A DNA stretch of 57,426 nucleotides from an uncultured Collinsella sp. (GTDB lineage Bacteria; Actinomycetota; Coriobacteriia; Coriobacteriales; Coriobacteriaceae). The notes beneath the pieces were generated by a model that had not been told where the DNA came from, ran no database searches, and saw nothing but the letters and a program-made list of their open reading frames with translations. Below, piece after piece: positions 23,340 to 30,997 of the stretch (position 1 is the first letter of the stretch; each line of letters begins with the position of its first letter). The translations under genes and the position numbers were made by a program. The stretch lies in NCBI GenBank assembly GCA_938023705.1, contig CALJDJ010000006.1, positions 1-57,426 on the forward strand, given 5' to 3'.

Positions 23340-25463
23340 ATGAAAGCAACCGAGGCAAATCTGCTCGACCTTATGGGCGTGGCGAAGATGCAGTTCGTCA
23401 TTCCCGTGTACCAGCGAGTTTACTCGTGGAGTGTAAAAGAGTGCGAGGTGCTTTGGGATGACGTTATGCGAGCGGGTCGTGATGACGTATCGCACTTCGT
23501 GGGGTCGATGCTCTATATCCCCGAGTCCGAGAGCTCTGCCACGAGCATTTCGCGTGTGCTTCTGATTGACGGGCAGCAGCGCATGACGACGTTTTCGTTG
23601 ATGATCGCTGCTTTGGCTGACTATCTGGAGGGTAATCCCGACAAGGCCGGTTTCCTTGGCGATCTCAAGATCTCAGCGCTGAGGAAAAATTACCTCTTTA
23701 ACGATGATGACTACAACGGTCTGGCGCGCTACAAGCTGGTGCTTTCGCAGGACGATAAAGAGACGCTGTTTTCCATCGTATCTAGGTCTCCCGTGCCAGA
23801 TGAAAAATCGGATCGGATCGTCGAGAACTATGCGTTCTTCCGTGAAAAGATGCACGGGAAATCATTCGACCCTGCAAGGCTTTGGGCGGGGCTAAACCGC
23901 GTGCAGGTCATCGACACCAAGCTCACCGCGGGCGTTGATAATGCTCAGCTCATATTTGAGTCCATGAACTCCAAGGGCAAGCCGCTCACGCCTATTGACC
24001 TCATTCGTAACTTCGTTCTTATGTCTCTTCCCAATGACGAGCAGACCAAGCTTTACGAGGGTTACTGGCACCCGCTCGAGCGCTTGTTCGGAAAAGGCGG
24101 CGAAGAAGAGTTCAATGCATTTATCTGGTACTGGCTGTGGCTCAAGGTTCCCAATAGGATGCCAAAGGAAAACGAGGCCTACTACGAGTTCAAACGCTAT
24201 TTCGCTGATGACTACGATGGGGATACCGAGGGCCTGCTGAAGGAGCTCCGCGAATATGCGCAAAGATATGCCAGGTTGTTCCTTGGCGAGGAGAAAGACG
24301 ATGGCCTGCACCAAGTATTCGGCAGAATCGTAAGCCTTGATGTGAAGCAGATCAGGCCTCTTTTGATGCTGCTTTACTCGGTTTACGAGGGAAATATGTT
24401 AAACCGCAATGCGTTTTTACGTATCTGCGAGACTATCGAGTCGTTCCTGTTTAGGCGGGCGGTTTGCGGCAGGCTTACCACGGGCCTAAATAATTTCTTT
24501 GCCGGCATGTACCGCAATCTCGAGCAGCAGGACGATATAGAGGAGTACGTTACGGCGATGCTCCTTATCCACAGCAGCGGTATGACTGCGTACTTCCCGA
24601 CGGACGAGCATTTTGTCGAGGAGTTTAAGACGCGCGACTGCTACAACCGCTTCTCCAAAAAGCGCTATTACCTGGAACGCATGGAGAACTGGCACCACCC
24701 GAAGGAGTCTATCTCGGCTGACGATTACCAGATCGAGCACGTCATGCCCCAGACGATTGATGATGAGCACGGCTGGAAGGAATCGCTTGGCGAGAACTGG
24801 GAAGACATCCACGACAGGCTGTGCAACAACTTAGGAAATCTTACGCTGACGGGCTACAACCAGGAGTACTCAAACCGGTCGTTCTCGGACAAGCTCAATC
24901 ATCCGAACGTGGGACTTAAATGCAGCCCGCTCTACCTGAACAAGTCGATCGCCTCGCATGAAAAATGGGGCGAGGAGGAGATTAGGCAGCGTGCGGACGA
25001 GCTGGCGAAAGAGGCGTGCGAGATATGGAAATATCCCGACCTCCCGGCAGATGTCGTCGACAAGTATCGCCCCTCTCGCGGGGAGTCTGACGAGGCGCCT
25101 ATCTGGACCTTGCAAGAGGATCACCCCACTTTTGCTGAAGGCGGACTCAACCAGAAGCTTTTCGATGGGGTACGCGAGTCCGTTCTGAGTGGTAACCCTT
25201 CGTGGGAGTCCTATATAGCCAAGTACTATGTAGGCTTCAGGTCGGGCAAGCGAAAACTGCACGCCGTGTTAGAAGGCAGGACCAGCAACGGTGGTTGGAT
25301 TGCCGTCGGCCTGGCAAAGAGTGTGGACGAGCTGATTGACCCGGAGGCCATGTGCCAGGACAAACGCACGCAGGGCGGATTTGGGCCGGGCATGCCGACC
25401 TATGTTGCACTCCGTAGCGCTGACGATATTCCCGCGGTGCTCGATCTCATAAAGCAGTGCTAG
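23340..25463 (+). CDS. DUF262/DUF1524 (GmrSD-type) endonuclease
   Basis: This 707-residue protein has a DUF262 (GmrS-like) domain at its N-terminus with IPVYQRVYSW (about residues 20-29) and the nucleotide-site motif LIDGQQRMTT (about 75-84). It has a DUF1524 (GmrD-like) His-Me nuclease domain with QIEHVMPQTID (about 463-473) and CNNLGNLTLTGYNQ (about 494-507). From about 600 there is a DUF5655-like end (KLFDGVRESVLSGNP). GmrSD-family type IV enzymes cut modified phage DNA, and related DUF262 proteins occur in other defence systems. ATG 23340 follows AAGGGG at good spacing. It is a single-gene unit ending in a hairpin. The target modification cannot be told from sequence. Confidence 0.88.
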   Translation: MKATEANLLDLMGVAKMQFVIPVYQRVYSWSVKECEVLWDDVMRAGRDDVSHFVGSMLYIPESESSATSISRVLLIDGQQRMTTFSLMIAALADYLEGNPDKAGFLGDLKISALRKNYLFNDDDYNGLARYKLVLSQDDKETLFSIVSRSPVPDEKSDRIVENYAFFREKMHGKSFDPARLWAGLNRVQVIDTKLTAGVDNAQLIFESMNSKGKPLTPIDLIRNFVLMSLPNDEQTKLYEGYWHPLERLFGKGGEEEFNAFIWYWLWLKVPNRMPKENEAYYEFKRYFADDYDGDTEGLLKELREYAQRYARLFLGEEKDDGLHQVFGRIVSLDVKQIRPLLMLLYSVYEGNMLNRNAFLRICETIESFLFRRAVCGRLTTGLNNFFAGMYRNLEQQDDIEEYVTAMLLIHSSGMTAYFPTDEHFVEEFKTRDCYNRFSKKRYYLERMENWHHPKESISADDYQIEHVMPQTIDDEHGWKESLGENWEDIHDRLCNNLGNLTLTGYNQEYSNRSFSDKLNHPNVGLKCSPLYLNKSIASHEKWGEEEIRQRADELAKEACEIWKYPDLPADVVDKYRPSRGESDEAPIWTLQEDHPTFAEGGLNQKLFDGVRESVLSGNPSWESYIAKYYVGFRSGKRKLHAVLEGRTSNGGWIAVGLAKSVDELIDPEAMCQDKRTQGGFGPGMPTYVALRSADDIPAVLDLIKQC

Positions 25464-25464
25464 A

Positions 25465-25495
25465 CAAGGGCCGGGAATCTAATTCTCGGCCCTTG
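25465..25495. terminator. Hairpin after the DUF262 gene
   Basis: CAAGGGCCGGGAA (25465-25477) pairs with TTCTCGGCCCTTG (25483-25495) with one wobble. It sits right after the stop codon and has no clear U-run, so it may act in either direction with the convergent gene. Confidence 0.65.
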
Positions 25496-25529
25496 CCATC
25501 TCGGAATTGCCGATGGCTTATCTGCCCAC

Positions 25530-25952
25530 CTACACCCCCGCAATCCCGCGCGCCGCACTCAGCAGCTCATATTCCCTCTGGCTCCACTGGCGCAGCTCGG
25601 TCGCGTCGACGGCGTCGCGGCACAGGTCCAGGAACACCTCGGCGCCCTCGTAGAAGCACTCGCGGGCAAAGGCGCCGGATCCGTCCGCAACGCACACGCC
25701 GTCGGCAAAGAGCTTCCAGCTATATGGCTCGCGAGAACCGTCTCCGAGCAGCTTGATCTGCAGTACGTGAGGGTCGCCAGCAGCGCAGAGCTCTTCCTCG
25801 AGCACCTGCGCCGTAAAGCGCATCTGGTGGGAGAGGCTGCTCTTGGCCATCGCCGAGGCATAGCCGCTCGGCTCGTCCAGAAGATGTATTTGTTTTGGCT
25901 TGGCCGCCAGGTTGTGGAAGTTGCGCTCACTGCGCACGGAGAAATTGTCCAT
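25530..25952 (-). CDS. Hypothetical protein, 140 residues
   Basis: No family is recognised. ATG 25952 is chosen because AAAGGAG lies eight bases upstream; the frame extends to 26102 but that part has no ribosome site. The protein starts MDNFSVRSERNFHNLAAKPK and is mixed in charge, with QIKLLGDGSREPYSWKLF and a C-terminal helix EVFLDLCRDAVDATELRQW. No signal peptide or membrane segment is seen. It is convergent with the DUF262 gene and divergent from the third ATPase. It could be an island passenger or a core hypothetical gene. Confidence 0.75.
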   Translation of the reverse strand: MDNFSVRSERNFHNLAAKPKQIHLLDEPSGYASAMAKSSLSHQMRFTAQVLEEELCAAGDPHVLQIKLLGDGSREPYSWKLFADGVCVADGSGAFARECFYEGAEVFLDLCRDAVDATELRQWSQREYELLSAARGIAGV

Positions 25953-26100
25953 ACGGACTCCTTTCATCGATGTTGGCAGGGCCACCGTGCCTCTTGGCCG
26001 GTTGGCGTCGGGATCGTGGAGCCAACTCTCTACCCCGACTCTGGATAAAACGCGCCCGCTCCTTGCGGGCACGATGGAGTCTATCAGCGCGCGCGGATAC

Positions 26101-26146
26101 AAATCAAGCGCCGCCTGCGAAATGACGCGCGGGCGGCGCTTGATTT
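26101..26146. repeat. Perfect 15-bp inverted repeat
   Basis: Arms 26101-26115 and 26132-26146 match exactly, with a 16-base loop. The hairpin is GC-rich without a U-run and lies between two divergent genes, so it is not an obvious terminator of either. Confidence 0.75.
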
Positions 26147-26171
26147 CGCCGCCTGCTGTTAAGCTTCAATT

Positions 26172-26282
26172 CGAAAAAGTGTCGAAATTTCCCATATAAA
26201 AGTATGGAAAAGTGTTGTAATACACACTTTAAAACCTCGGAAACGTGTCGAAATGATCAACTAACAACCACGGAAAAGTGTA
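26172..26282 (+). promoter_or_regulatory. Four direct repeats at exact 33-bp spacing
   Basis: The motif GGAAAAGTGT (variants CGAAAAAGTGT and GGAAACGTGT) recurs with its GTGT at 26179, 26212, 26245 and 26278, three exact 33-base steps. Two copies continue as CGAAAT. An inverted copy of part of the motif, TACACACTTT, lies at 26221-26230. The last unit is about 40 bases before the ATPase ATG, as expected of an iterated operator. Confidence 0.88.
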
Positions 26283-26320
26283 TCCTAGTGCTAAAACAGC
26301 ACGTAATAAGGGGTGCGCTT

Positions 26321-27643
26321 ATGCTGCAGAGAAAAGCGAAAGCACGGTTTGAATCTTGGCTTGCCTCGTCGCCTAACAAGGCTCTTTTGGTCAAGGGCGC
26401 CCGACAGGTAGGAAAGTCATATTTGGTCAACGTCTTTGCAAACGAATCGTTCGAAAATGTCGTGACGTTCGACCTTATCGCCGACGCGTCCGTGCGCGAT
26501 TCGTTTTTGGCGGCGAAAAGTGCGGACGACCTGCTTATGCGCATGTCTATCGCTGCGACGCAGCCGATGGTTGCGAACAAGACCGTCGTGGTTATCGACG
26601 AGGTGCAGCGATGCCCCAACGTGGTGACGTTTATCAAATACCTGGTCCAGCGCGGCGACTTTCGATACATCCTTACCGGATCGCTCCTTGGCGTTGAGCT
26701 CGAGGGCATCGATTCCCTGCCGGTGGGGTATGTCGAGCAGGTCCAGATGTACCCGCTCGACTTTGAGGAGTTTTGCTGGGCAAATGGCGTTGGCGCCAGC
26801 GTGTTTGACATGCTCAGAGGCTGTCTAAAGGATGAAGGGGAGCTCCCTGGCTACCTGTATGACCGCTTGCTCAATCTGTTCCATCAGTATGTGGTGGTGG
26901 GAGGCATGCCCGACGCGGTCAATTCCTTCTTGGCGACGCGCAATGTCGACGAGGTTCGAAACATCCACCGCGATCTTCACGCCCTGTATCGCGATGACAT
27001 CGCAAAGTACGCTCCGCCCGAGCTACGCTTGGTTATTCGCGATATCTATGATTTGATTCCCAGCGAGGCCGGCTCCAAAAACAAGCGATTCAAACTGTCA
27101 TCGATTAACGGTGTCAAACGTTTTTCGCAGGTGACAGATCATTTTCTCTGGTTATCGGAGGCGGGTGTCGCGCTTCCCGTGTATAACGTAACGGCGCCCG
27201 TGGTACCCCTTTTATTGGGGGAGCAACGAAATCTGTTCAAGCTGTTTTACTTGGACACCGGAATGCTCATGTCGTCGTATTCCAAAAGGGTCGCCCAAGG
27301 CGTTTTTGATGGGGAGGCGGAAGACGCCTTTGGCATGAACATGGGGGCGGCGTTTGAGGGCTTCGTTGCCCAAGAGCTCAAAGCCCACGGATTCAGATTG
27401 CGCTACTTTACGTCTAAAAAAGTCGGCGAGCTCGATTTTGTGGAGGAGACGCTCGATGGGGAGGTCCTTGCCATCGAGGTCAAGTCGGGCAAGAGCTTTA
27501 AGTCCCATGCGGCGCTCGACAACGCGCTCGCGACGAAGGGCTACGGAATCGATCGCGCCCTGGTACTTGCGGAATGTAATCTTCACCGCGATGGTGACGT
27601 GCTGTATCTGCCCATCTTTATGGCAGGGCTTTTGGAGCCGTAA
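26321..27643 (+). CDS. AAA_14/DUF4143 ATPase with PD-(D/E)XK-like C-terminus
   Basis: This 440-residue protein has Walker A KGARQVGKSYLV (about residue 25), Walker B VVVIDEVQRCP (about 88), RYILTGSLLG (about 118), and a C-terminal GELDFVEETLDGEVLAIEVKSG (positions about 368-389; D, E and K visible) that fits a PD-(D/E)XK core. DUF4143 ATPases are common, often duplicated and of unknown function. ATG 26321 follows AAGGGG; the frame opens earlier but within the repeat block. It ends convergent with the proline-rich membrane protein gene. It is a paralogue by architecture of the 17634-18929 gene, but with its own unrelated upstream repeats. Confidence 0.88.
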   Translation: MLQRKAKARFESWLASSPNKALLVKGARQVGKSYLVNVFANESFENVVTFDLIADASVRDSFLAAKSADDLLMRMSIAATQPMVANKTVVVIDEVQRCPNVVTFIKYLVQRGDFRYILTGSLLGVELEGIDSLPVGYVEQVQMYPLDFEEFCWANGVGASVFDMLRGCLKDEGELPGYLYDRLLNLFHQYVVVGGMPDAVNSFLATRNVDEVRNIHRDLHALYRDDIAKYAPPELRLVIRDIYDLIPSEAGSKNKRFKLSSINGVKRFSQVTDHFLWLSEAGVALPVYNVTAPVVPLLLGEQRNLFKLFYLDTGMLMSSYSKRVAQGVFDGEAEDAFGMNMGAAFEGFVAQELKAHGFRLRYFTSKKVGELDFVEETLDGEVLAIEVKSGKSFKSHAALDNALATKGYGIDRALVLAECNLHRDGDVLYLPIFMAGLLEP

Positions 27644-27680
27644 CATGCCGCCGGCTCTTCCGGCCCTCCCTTAACCCTCG

Positions 27681-28655
27681 CTACTCGTCGTCTCCGTCGT
27701 TGGGGTCGCCCTTGAGGGTGTTGATGTCCAGGTACTCGTCATCGTTCTCTTTTTGCTGGGTCTCCGACTCCGCTTGGGTGGGGCCGGAGAACAGCCGGAA
27801 TCCCTCAAACGCAATGACACCGAGCAGGGCAATGACAATGGCGATAAAGGCAACCTTGACTGCCTGCGGAAATTCCGAGAAACGCAGTGCCTTTTCCTCG
27901 GCGTAATAATCGGCGAAGCGCTCTTCGCCCGTGCTTTTGGTATACGCCGGCGCGGACGCGGCCTCCGGGTCATATTCCGGTGCAGGCGTGGCAGCGTACG
28001 GATCGTTGAGATAATCGCTCGATGCGGTGCCATAGTCCTCGGTCTCGATGCGACCGTTGCCGGCATAGCCATCGGAATAATCGGAATATGCCGCACCGCC
28101 CTCATAGTCCGCGGCGCTCGTGTTAGCGGCAAAAAGCGGGTTAACTGGAACGTCGAGCGCCGACATGCCGGTAGAGGTCTCATCCAGATCGACTGCAGCC
28201 CAGGAATCGTAGGCAACCTGACGGGCAGCTGGCTCATCGAGCCTTGTGACCGGAGGCTTGCGTGCCGCAGGAACGGGCAACTGCTGGGCGTTGTACATAA
28301 CGGTGCTGTCGGCCGATTTGCCCTGCGTCGCTGCAGCGAGAAATGCCACCGTCTCGGACGGGTCGCTTGCGGGGCGGGGAGCGGGCGTGGGCGCCGAAGT
28401 GGGTGCGGGCGTCGAAACAGGCGACTGCGCAGGAGTCGGCGCAGATGCGGGCTTAGGCGCAAGTGCGGGATTGGGGCTTGACGGGCGAGCCCCGCCGCCC
28501 ATGAGTTCGTCGGCGGTCCACGGGCGATCATCCATCACGTCGTCAAGGCTCAGCGAAAACAGGTCGTCTTCACCCTCATCGAACATGCGGTGCACATGTC
28601 CACCAATTGCCGGAATCAATCCGCGACCGGTGCATGATGCCTTGCTCAACGCCAT
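27681..28655 (-). CDS. Proline-rich single-span membrane protein
   Basis: This 324-residue protein of unknown family starts at ATG 28655 with AAAGGATGG upstream. After about 45 N-terminal residues comes a Pro/Ala-rich stretch (about 55-90, SAPTPAPRPASDP), then an acidic, tyrosine-rich linker (YSDYSDGYAGN, EDYGTASSDYLND). One transmembrane helix near residue 270 (VAFIAIVIALLGVIAFEGF) is followed by an acidic tail. With the single span near the end and a long low-complexity cytoplasmic part, it could be a tail-anchored signalling or envelope protein. No catalytic motif was seen. It borders the right edge of the island. Confidence 0.75.
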   Translation of the reverse strand: MALSKASCTGRGLIPAIGGHVHRMFDEGEDDLFSLSLDDVMDDRPWTADELMGGGARPSSPNPALAPKPASAPTPAQSPVSTPAPTSAPTPAPRPASDPSETVAFLAAATQGKSADSTVMYNAQQLPVPAARKPPVTRLDEPAARQVAYDSWAAVDLDETSTGMSALDVPVNPLFAANTSAADYEGGAAYSDYSDGYAGNGRIETEDYGTASSDYLNDPYAATPAPEYDPEAASAPAYTKSTGEERFADYYAEEKALRFSEFPQAVKVAFIAIVIALLGVIAFEGFRLFSGPTQAESETQQKENDDEYLDINTLKGDPNDGDDE

Positions 28656-28779
28656 TCTGTTCCATCCTTTCGAAATACTAATAGACATCGATTATATGGA
28701 ACTTCCCAAGCGGCTCGGTCTTGGATTCGTGCTTTCCAGAACTCGCGCCCAAAAGGGGAGGGGCAATCCAGGCGAGTGC

Positions 28780-29433
28780 CTACTTGTCGCCGGCGGCAGC
28801 TTTGGCCTCGTTGAGGTAGCTATAGAAGCTGTATTTGGAGATGCCAAAGAACTCGCAGGCGCGTTCGCTCGACTTGGAGATGAGGAAGGCACCGCGACGG
28901 TCGAGGTAGCCAATGGCGCGGATGCGCTCGTCTTTGGTCATAAGGGCTGCAGGCTTGCCCACAAACTGTTCGCACTCGCGCAGCAGGTCTTCGAGCAGGT
29001 CGCCGATGTTCTTGGTAATGGGCTCGGGCTCGGTGTAGCCCGTGCCGCCGGTGCCGGTAAAGGCATCGAGCGAGCGCTCAAATGCCTTCATGAGCGTAAT
29101 GTCAAAGTTAATGCCCAAAATGCCGACGGGCTTGCCCTCGTCGTTGCGGATAAAGATGGTCGAGGACTTGAGCAGCTTGCCATCGGCGGTTTTGGTGAGG
29201 TATGGCTCGCGGTCGTGCACGTCGGTGGTGCCCTCATGCATGGACTCAAACACAATATGGCTGGGGCCGTCACCCAGTTTGCGCCCGCTAACGTGGCCGT
29301 TTTCGATCACTACGATGGAGTGGTCCACGTCCTCGGTCTCCAGGTCGTGGACGACGACTTCGCAGTTGGGACCAAATTGGAGCGCCAGACCGTGTGCGAG
29401 GCGCTTATAAAACTCAATCTGTGCGGGGGTCAT
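28780..29433 (-). CDS. YheO-like PAS/HTH transcriptional regulator (ygeX arm)
   Basis: This 217-residue YheO/DauR-family protein has an N-terminal PAS_6-type domain (CEVVVHDLETEDVDHSIVVI, SSTIFIRNDEGKPVGILGIN) and a C-terminal HTH_22-type domain ending ACEFFGISKYSFYSYLNEAK. ATG 29433 follows AGGAAGG by five bases, preferred over the more upstream 29463 codon. It is divergent from ygeX with about 280 bases of shared regulatory DNA containing a large inverted repeat. It is homologous to the regulator at 3225-3881, so each purine arm has its own local regulator. Direct control of ygeXYW is inferred from position. Confidence 0.87.
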   Translation of the reverse strand: MTPAQIEFYKRLAHGLALQFGPNCEVVVHDLETEDVDHSIVVIENGHVSGRKLGDGPSHIVFESMHEGTTDVHDREPYLTKTADGKLLKSSTIFIRNDEGKPVGILGINFDITLMKAFERSLDAFTGTGGTGYTEPEPITKNIGDLLEDLLRECEQFVGKPAALMTKDERIRAIGYLDRRGAFLISKSSERACEFFGISKYSFYSYLNEAKAAAGDK

Positions 29434-29552
29434 GGGTGCCTTCCTAAATATTAGTTTGGGCACACTTTGCCATAAACCCCACTTGTTCGCAAATAACGAA
29501 AGCGTCGCTGCGTTATGTGACCGTTCGGCGGCGAAAAGGTACCGATTACGGC

Positions 29553-29619
29553 AACAAACAATTTGTTAGGTTTAGCAATGAAAAAGTGTGATAGAACATT
29601 GCTAACAAACTTTTTGTTT
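29553..29619 (+). promoter_or_regulatory. Large inverted repeat upstream of ygeX
   Basis: TTAGCAATG (29572-29580) pairs exactly with CATTGCTAA (29597-29605), and the flanks AACAAACAATTTGTTAGG and CTAACAAACTTTTTGTTT extend the symmetry imperfectly to 29553-29619. It lies centrally in the gap between the divergent regulator and ygeX, so it is a good candidate operator for the YheO-like protein. Confidence 0.6.
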
Positions 29620-29710
29620 GGCATCCACATAAAAGTTCAGCCGCATGAATGGGAATGGGCTGAAACGCGTATGCGGGGGCCGGCAAGAGAGGACTTAAGG
29701 AGTTCACCGT

Positions 29711-30925
29711 ATGGCCGATAAGATCCAGTGGGCGGGCAACACGATGCCCAAGAGCGATGACAAGCACTTGGGAATCATGAGCCTCGACCACGTGAAGAAG
29801 GCCCGTGCCTTCCACCAGTCGTTCCCCCAGTACACCGTCACTCCGCTTGCCCGCCTTGACGGCCAGGCCGCGCGCCTGGGCCTGTCCAACCTGTGCGTTA
29901 AGGACGAGAGCTATCGCTTTGGCCTCAACGCCTTTAAGGTTCTGGGCGGCTCGTTTGCCATGGCCAACTACATTGCCGACGAGACTGGCAAGGACGTTGC
30001 CGACTGCACCTTCGATTACCTGACCTCCGATCAGCTGGCCAAGGACTTTGGCCAGGCCACCTTCTTTACCGCCACCGACGGCAACCATGGCCGCGGCGTG
30101 GCATGGGCTGCCAACAAGCTGGGCCAGAAGGCCGTCGTGCACATGCCCAAGGGTTCCACCAAGCCCCGCTTTGATAACATCGCCGCCGAGGGCGCCACGG
30201 TGACCATCGAAGAGGTCAACTACGACGAGTGCGTGCGCATGGCCGCCGCCGAGGCCGACGCTTGCGAGCGCGGCGTTATCGTTCAGGACACCGCTTGGGA
30301 GGGCTACGAGAAGATCCCGTCTTGGATCATGGAGGGCTACGGCACCATGGCTTCCGAGGCTGCCGAGCAGCTGCGCGAGATGGCCATCAACCGCCCGACG
30401 CACGTCTTTGTCCAGGCTGGCGTAGGCTCGCTCGCCGGCGCCGTGGTGGGCTACTTCACCAACCTGTATCCCGATAACCCGCCCACCTTCGTCGTGGTCG
30501 AGTGCGCGCCTGCCGCCTGCCTGTACAAGGGCGCTGCCGCCGGCGACGGCGATCCGCGCATTGTGGACGGCGACATGCCCTCCATCATGGCCGGCCTGTG
30601 CTGCGGCGAGCCCAACATCCTGGGCTGGGATATCCTGCGCAACCACACCACCGCCTTCGTGTCCTGCCCCGACTGGGTCACCGCTCGCGGCATGCGCACC
30701 CTGGGCGCTCCCGAGAAGGGCGACCCGCGCGTCATCTCCGGCGAGTCCGGCGCGGTGACCACCGGCCTGGTCGAGACCCTTATGCTCGATCCCGAGTACG
30801 CCGAGCTCAAGGAGCTCATCGGCCTGGACAAGACGAGCTCTGTGCTCTGCTTCTCCACGGAAGGTGACACGGATCCGGATCAGTACCGTCGCATCGTCTG
30901 GGAAGGCGAATACCCCACTTGCTAA
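29711..30925 (+). CDS. ygeX: Diaminopropionate ammonia-lyase
   Basis: This 404-residue PLP enzyme matches YgeX/DpaL (about 398 residues). It converts 2,3-diaminopropionate to pyruvate and two ammonia. The PLP lysine lies in SYRFGLNAFKVLGG (about residue 77), FTATDGNHGRGVAWAA is the substrate/PLP loop (about 118-133), and VFVQAGVGSLAGAVV (about 234) holds the phosphate-binding glycines. ATG 29711 follows AAGGAG. It leads ygeX-ygeY-ygeW, a set linked to anaerobic purine/urate breakdown where diaminopropionate-type intermediates arise. Confidence 0.95.
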   Translation: MADKIQWAGNTMPKSDDKHLGIMSLDHVKKARAFHQSFPQYTVTPLARLDGQAARLGLSNLCVKDESYRFGLNAFKVLGGSFAMANYIADETGKDVADCTFDYLTSDQLAKDFGQATFFTATDGNHGRGVAWAANKLGQKAVVHMPKGSTKPRFDNIAAEGATVTIEEVNYDECVRMAAAEADACERGVIVQDTAWEGYEKIPSWIMEGYGTMASEAAEQLREMAINRPTHVFVQAGVGSLAGAVVGYFTNLYPDNPPTFVVVECAPAACLYKGAAAGDGDPRIVDGDMPSIMAGLCCGEPNILGWDILRNHTTAFVSCPDWVTARGMRTLGAPEKGDPRVISGESGAVTTGLVETLMLDPEYAELKELIGLDKTSSVLCFSTEGDTDPDQYRRIVWEGEYPTC

Positions 30926-30997
30926 TACTGGGCGGAGTAAATAGGTATCGCTCCGCCACCTCACAGGTAGATTCCTTCGTTTGAAAGGTTATGAACA

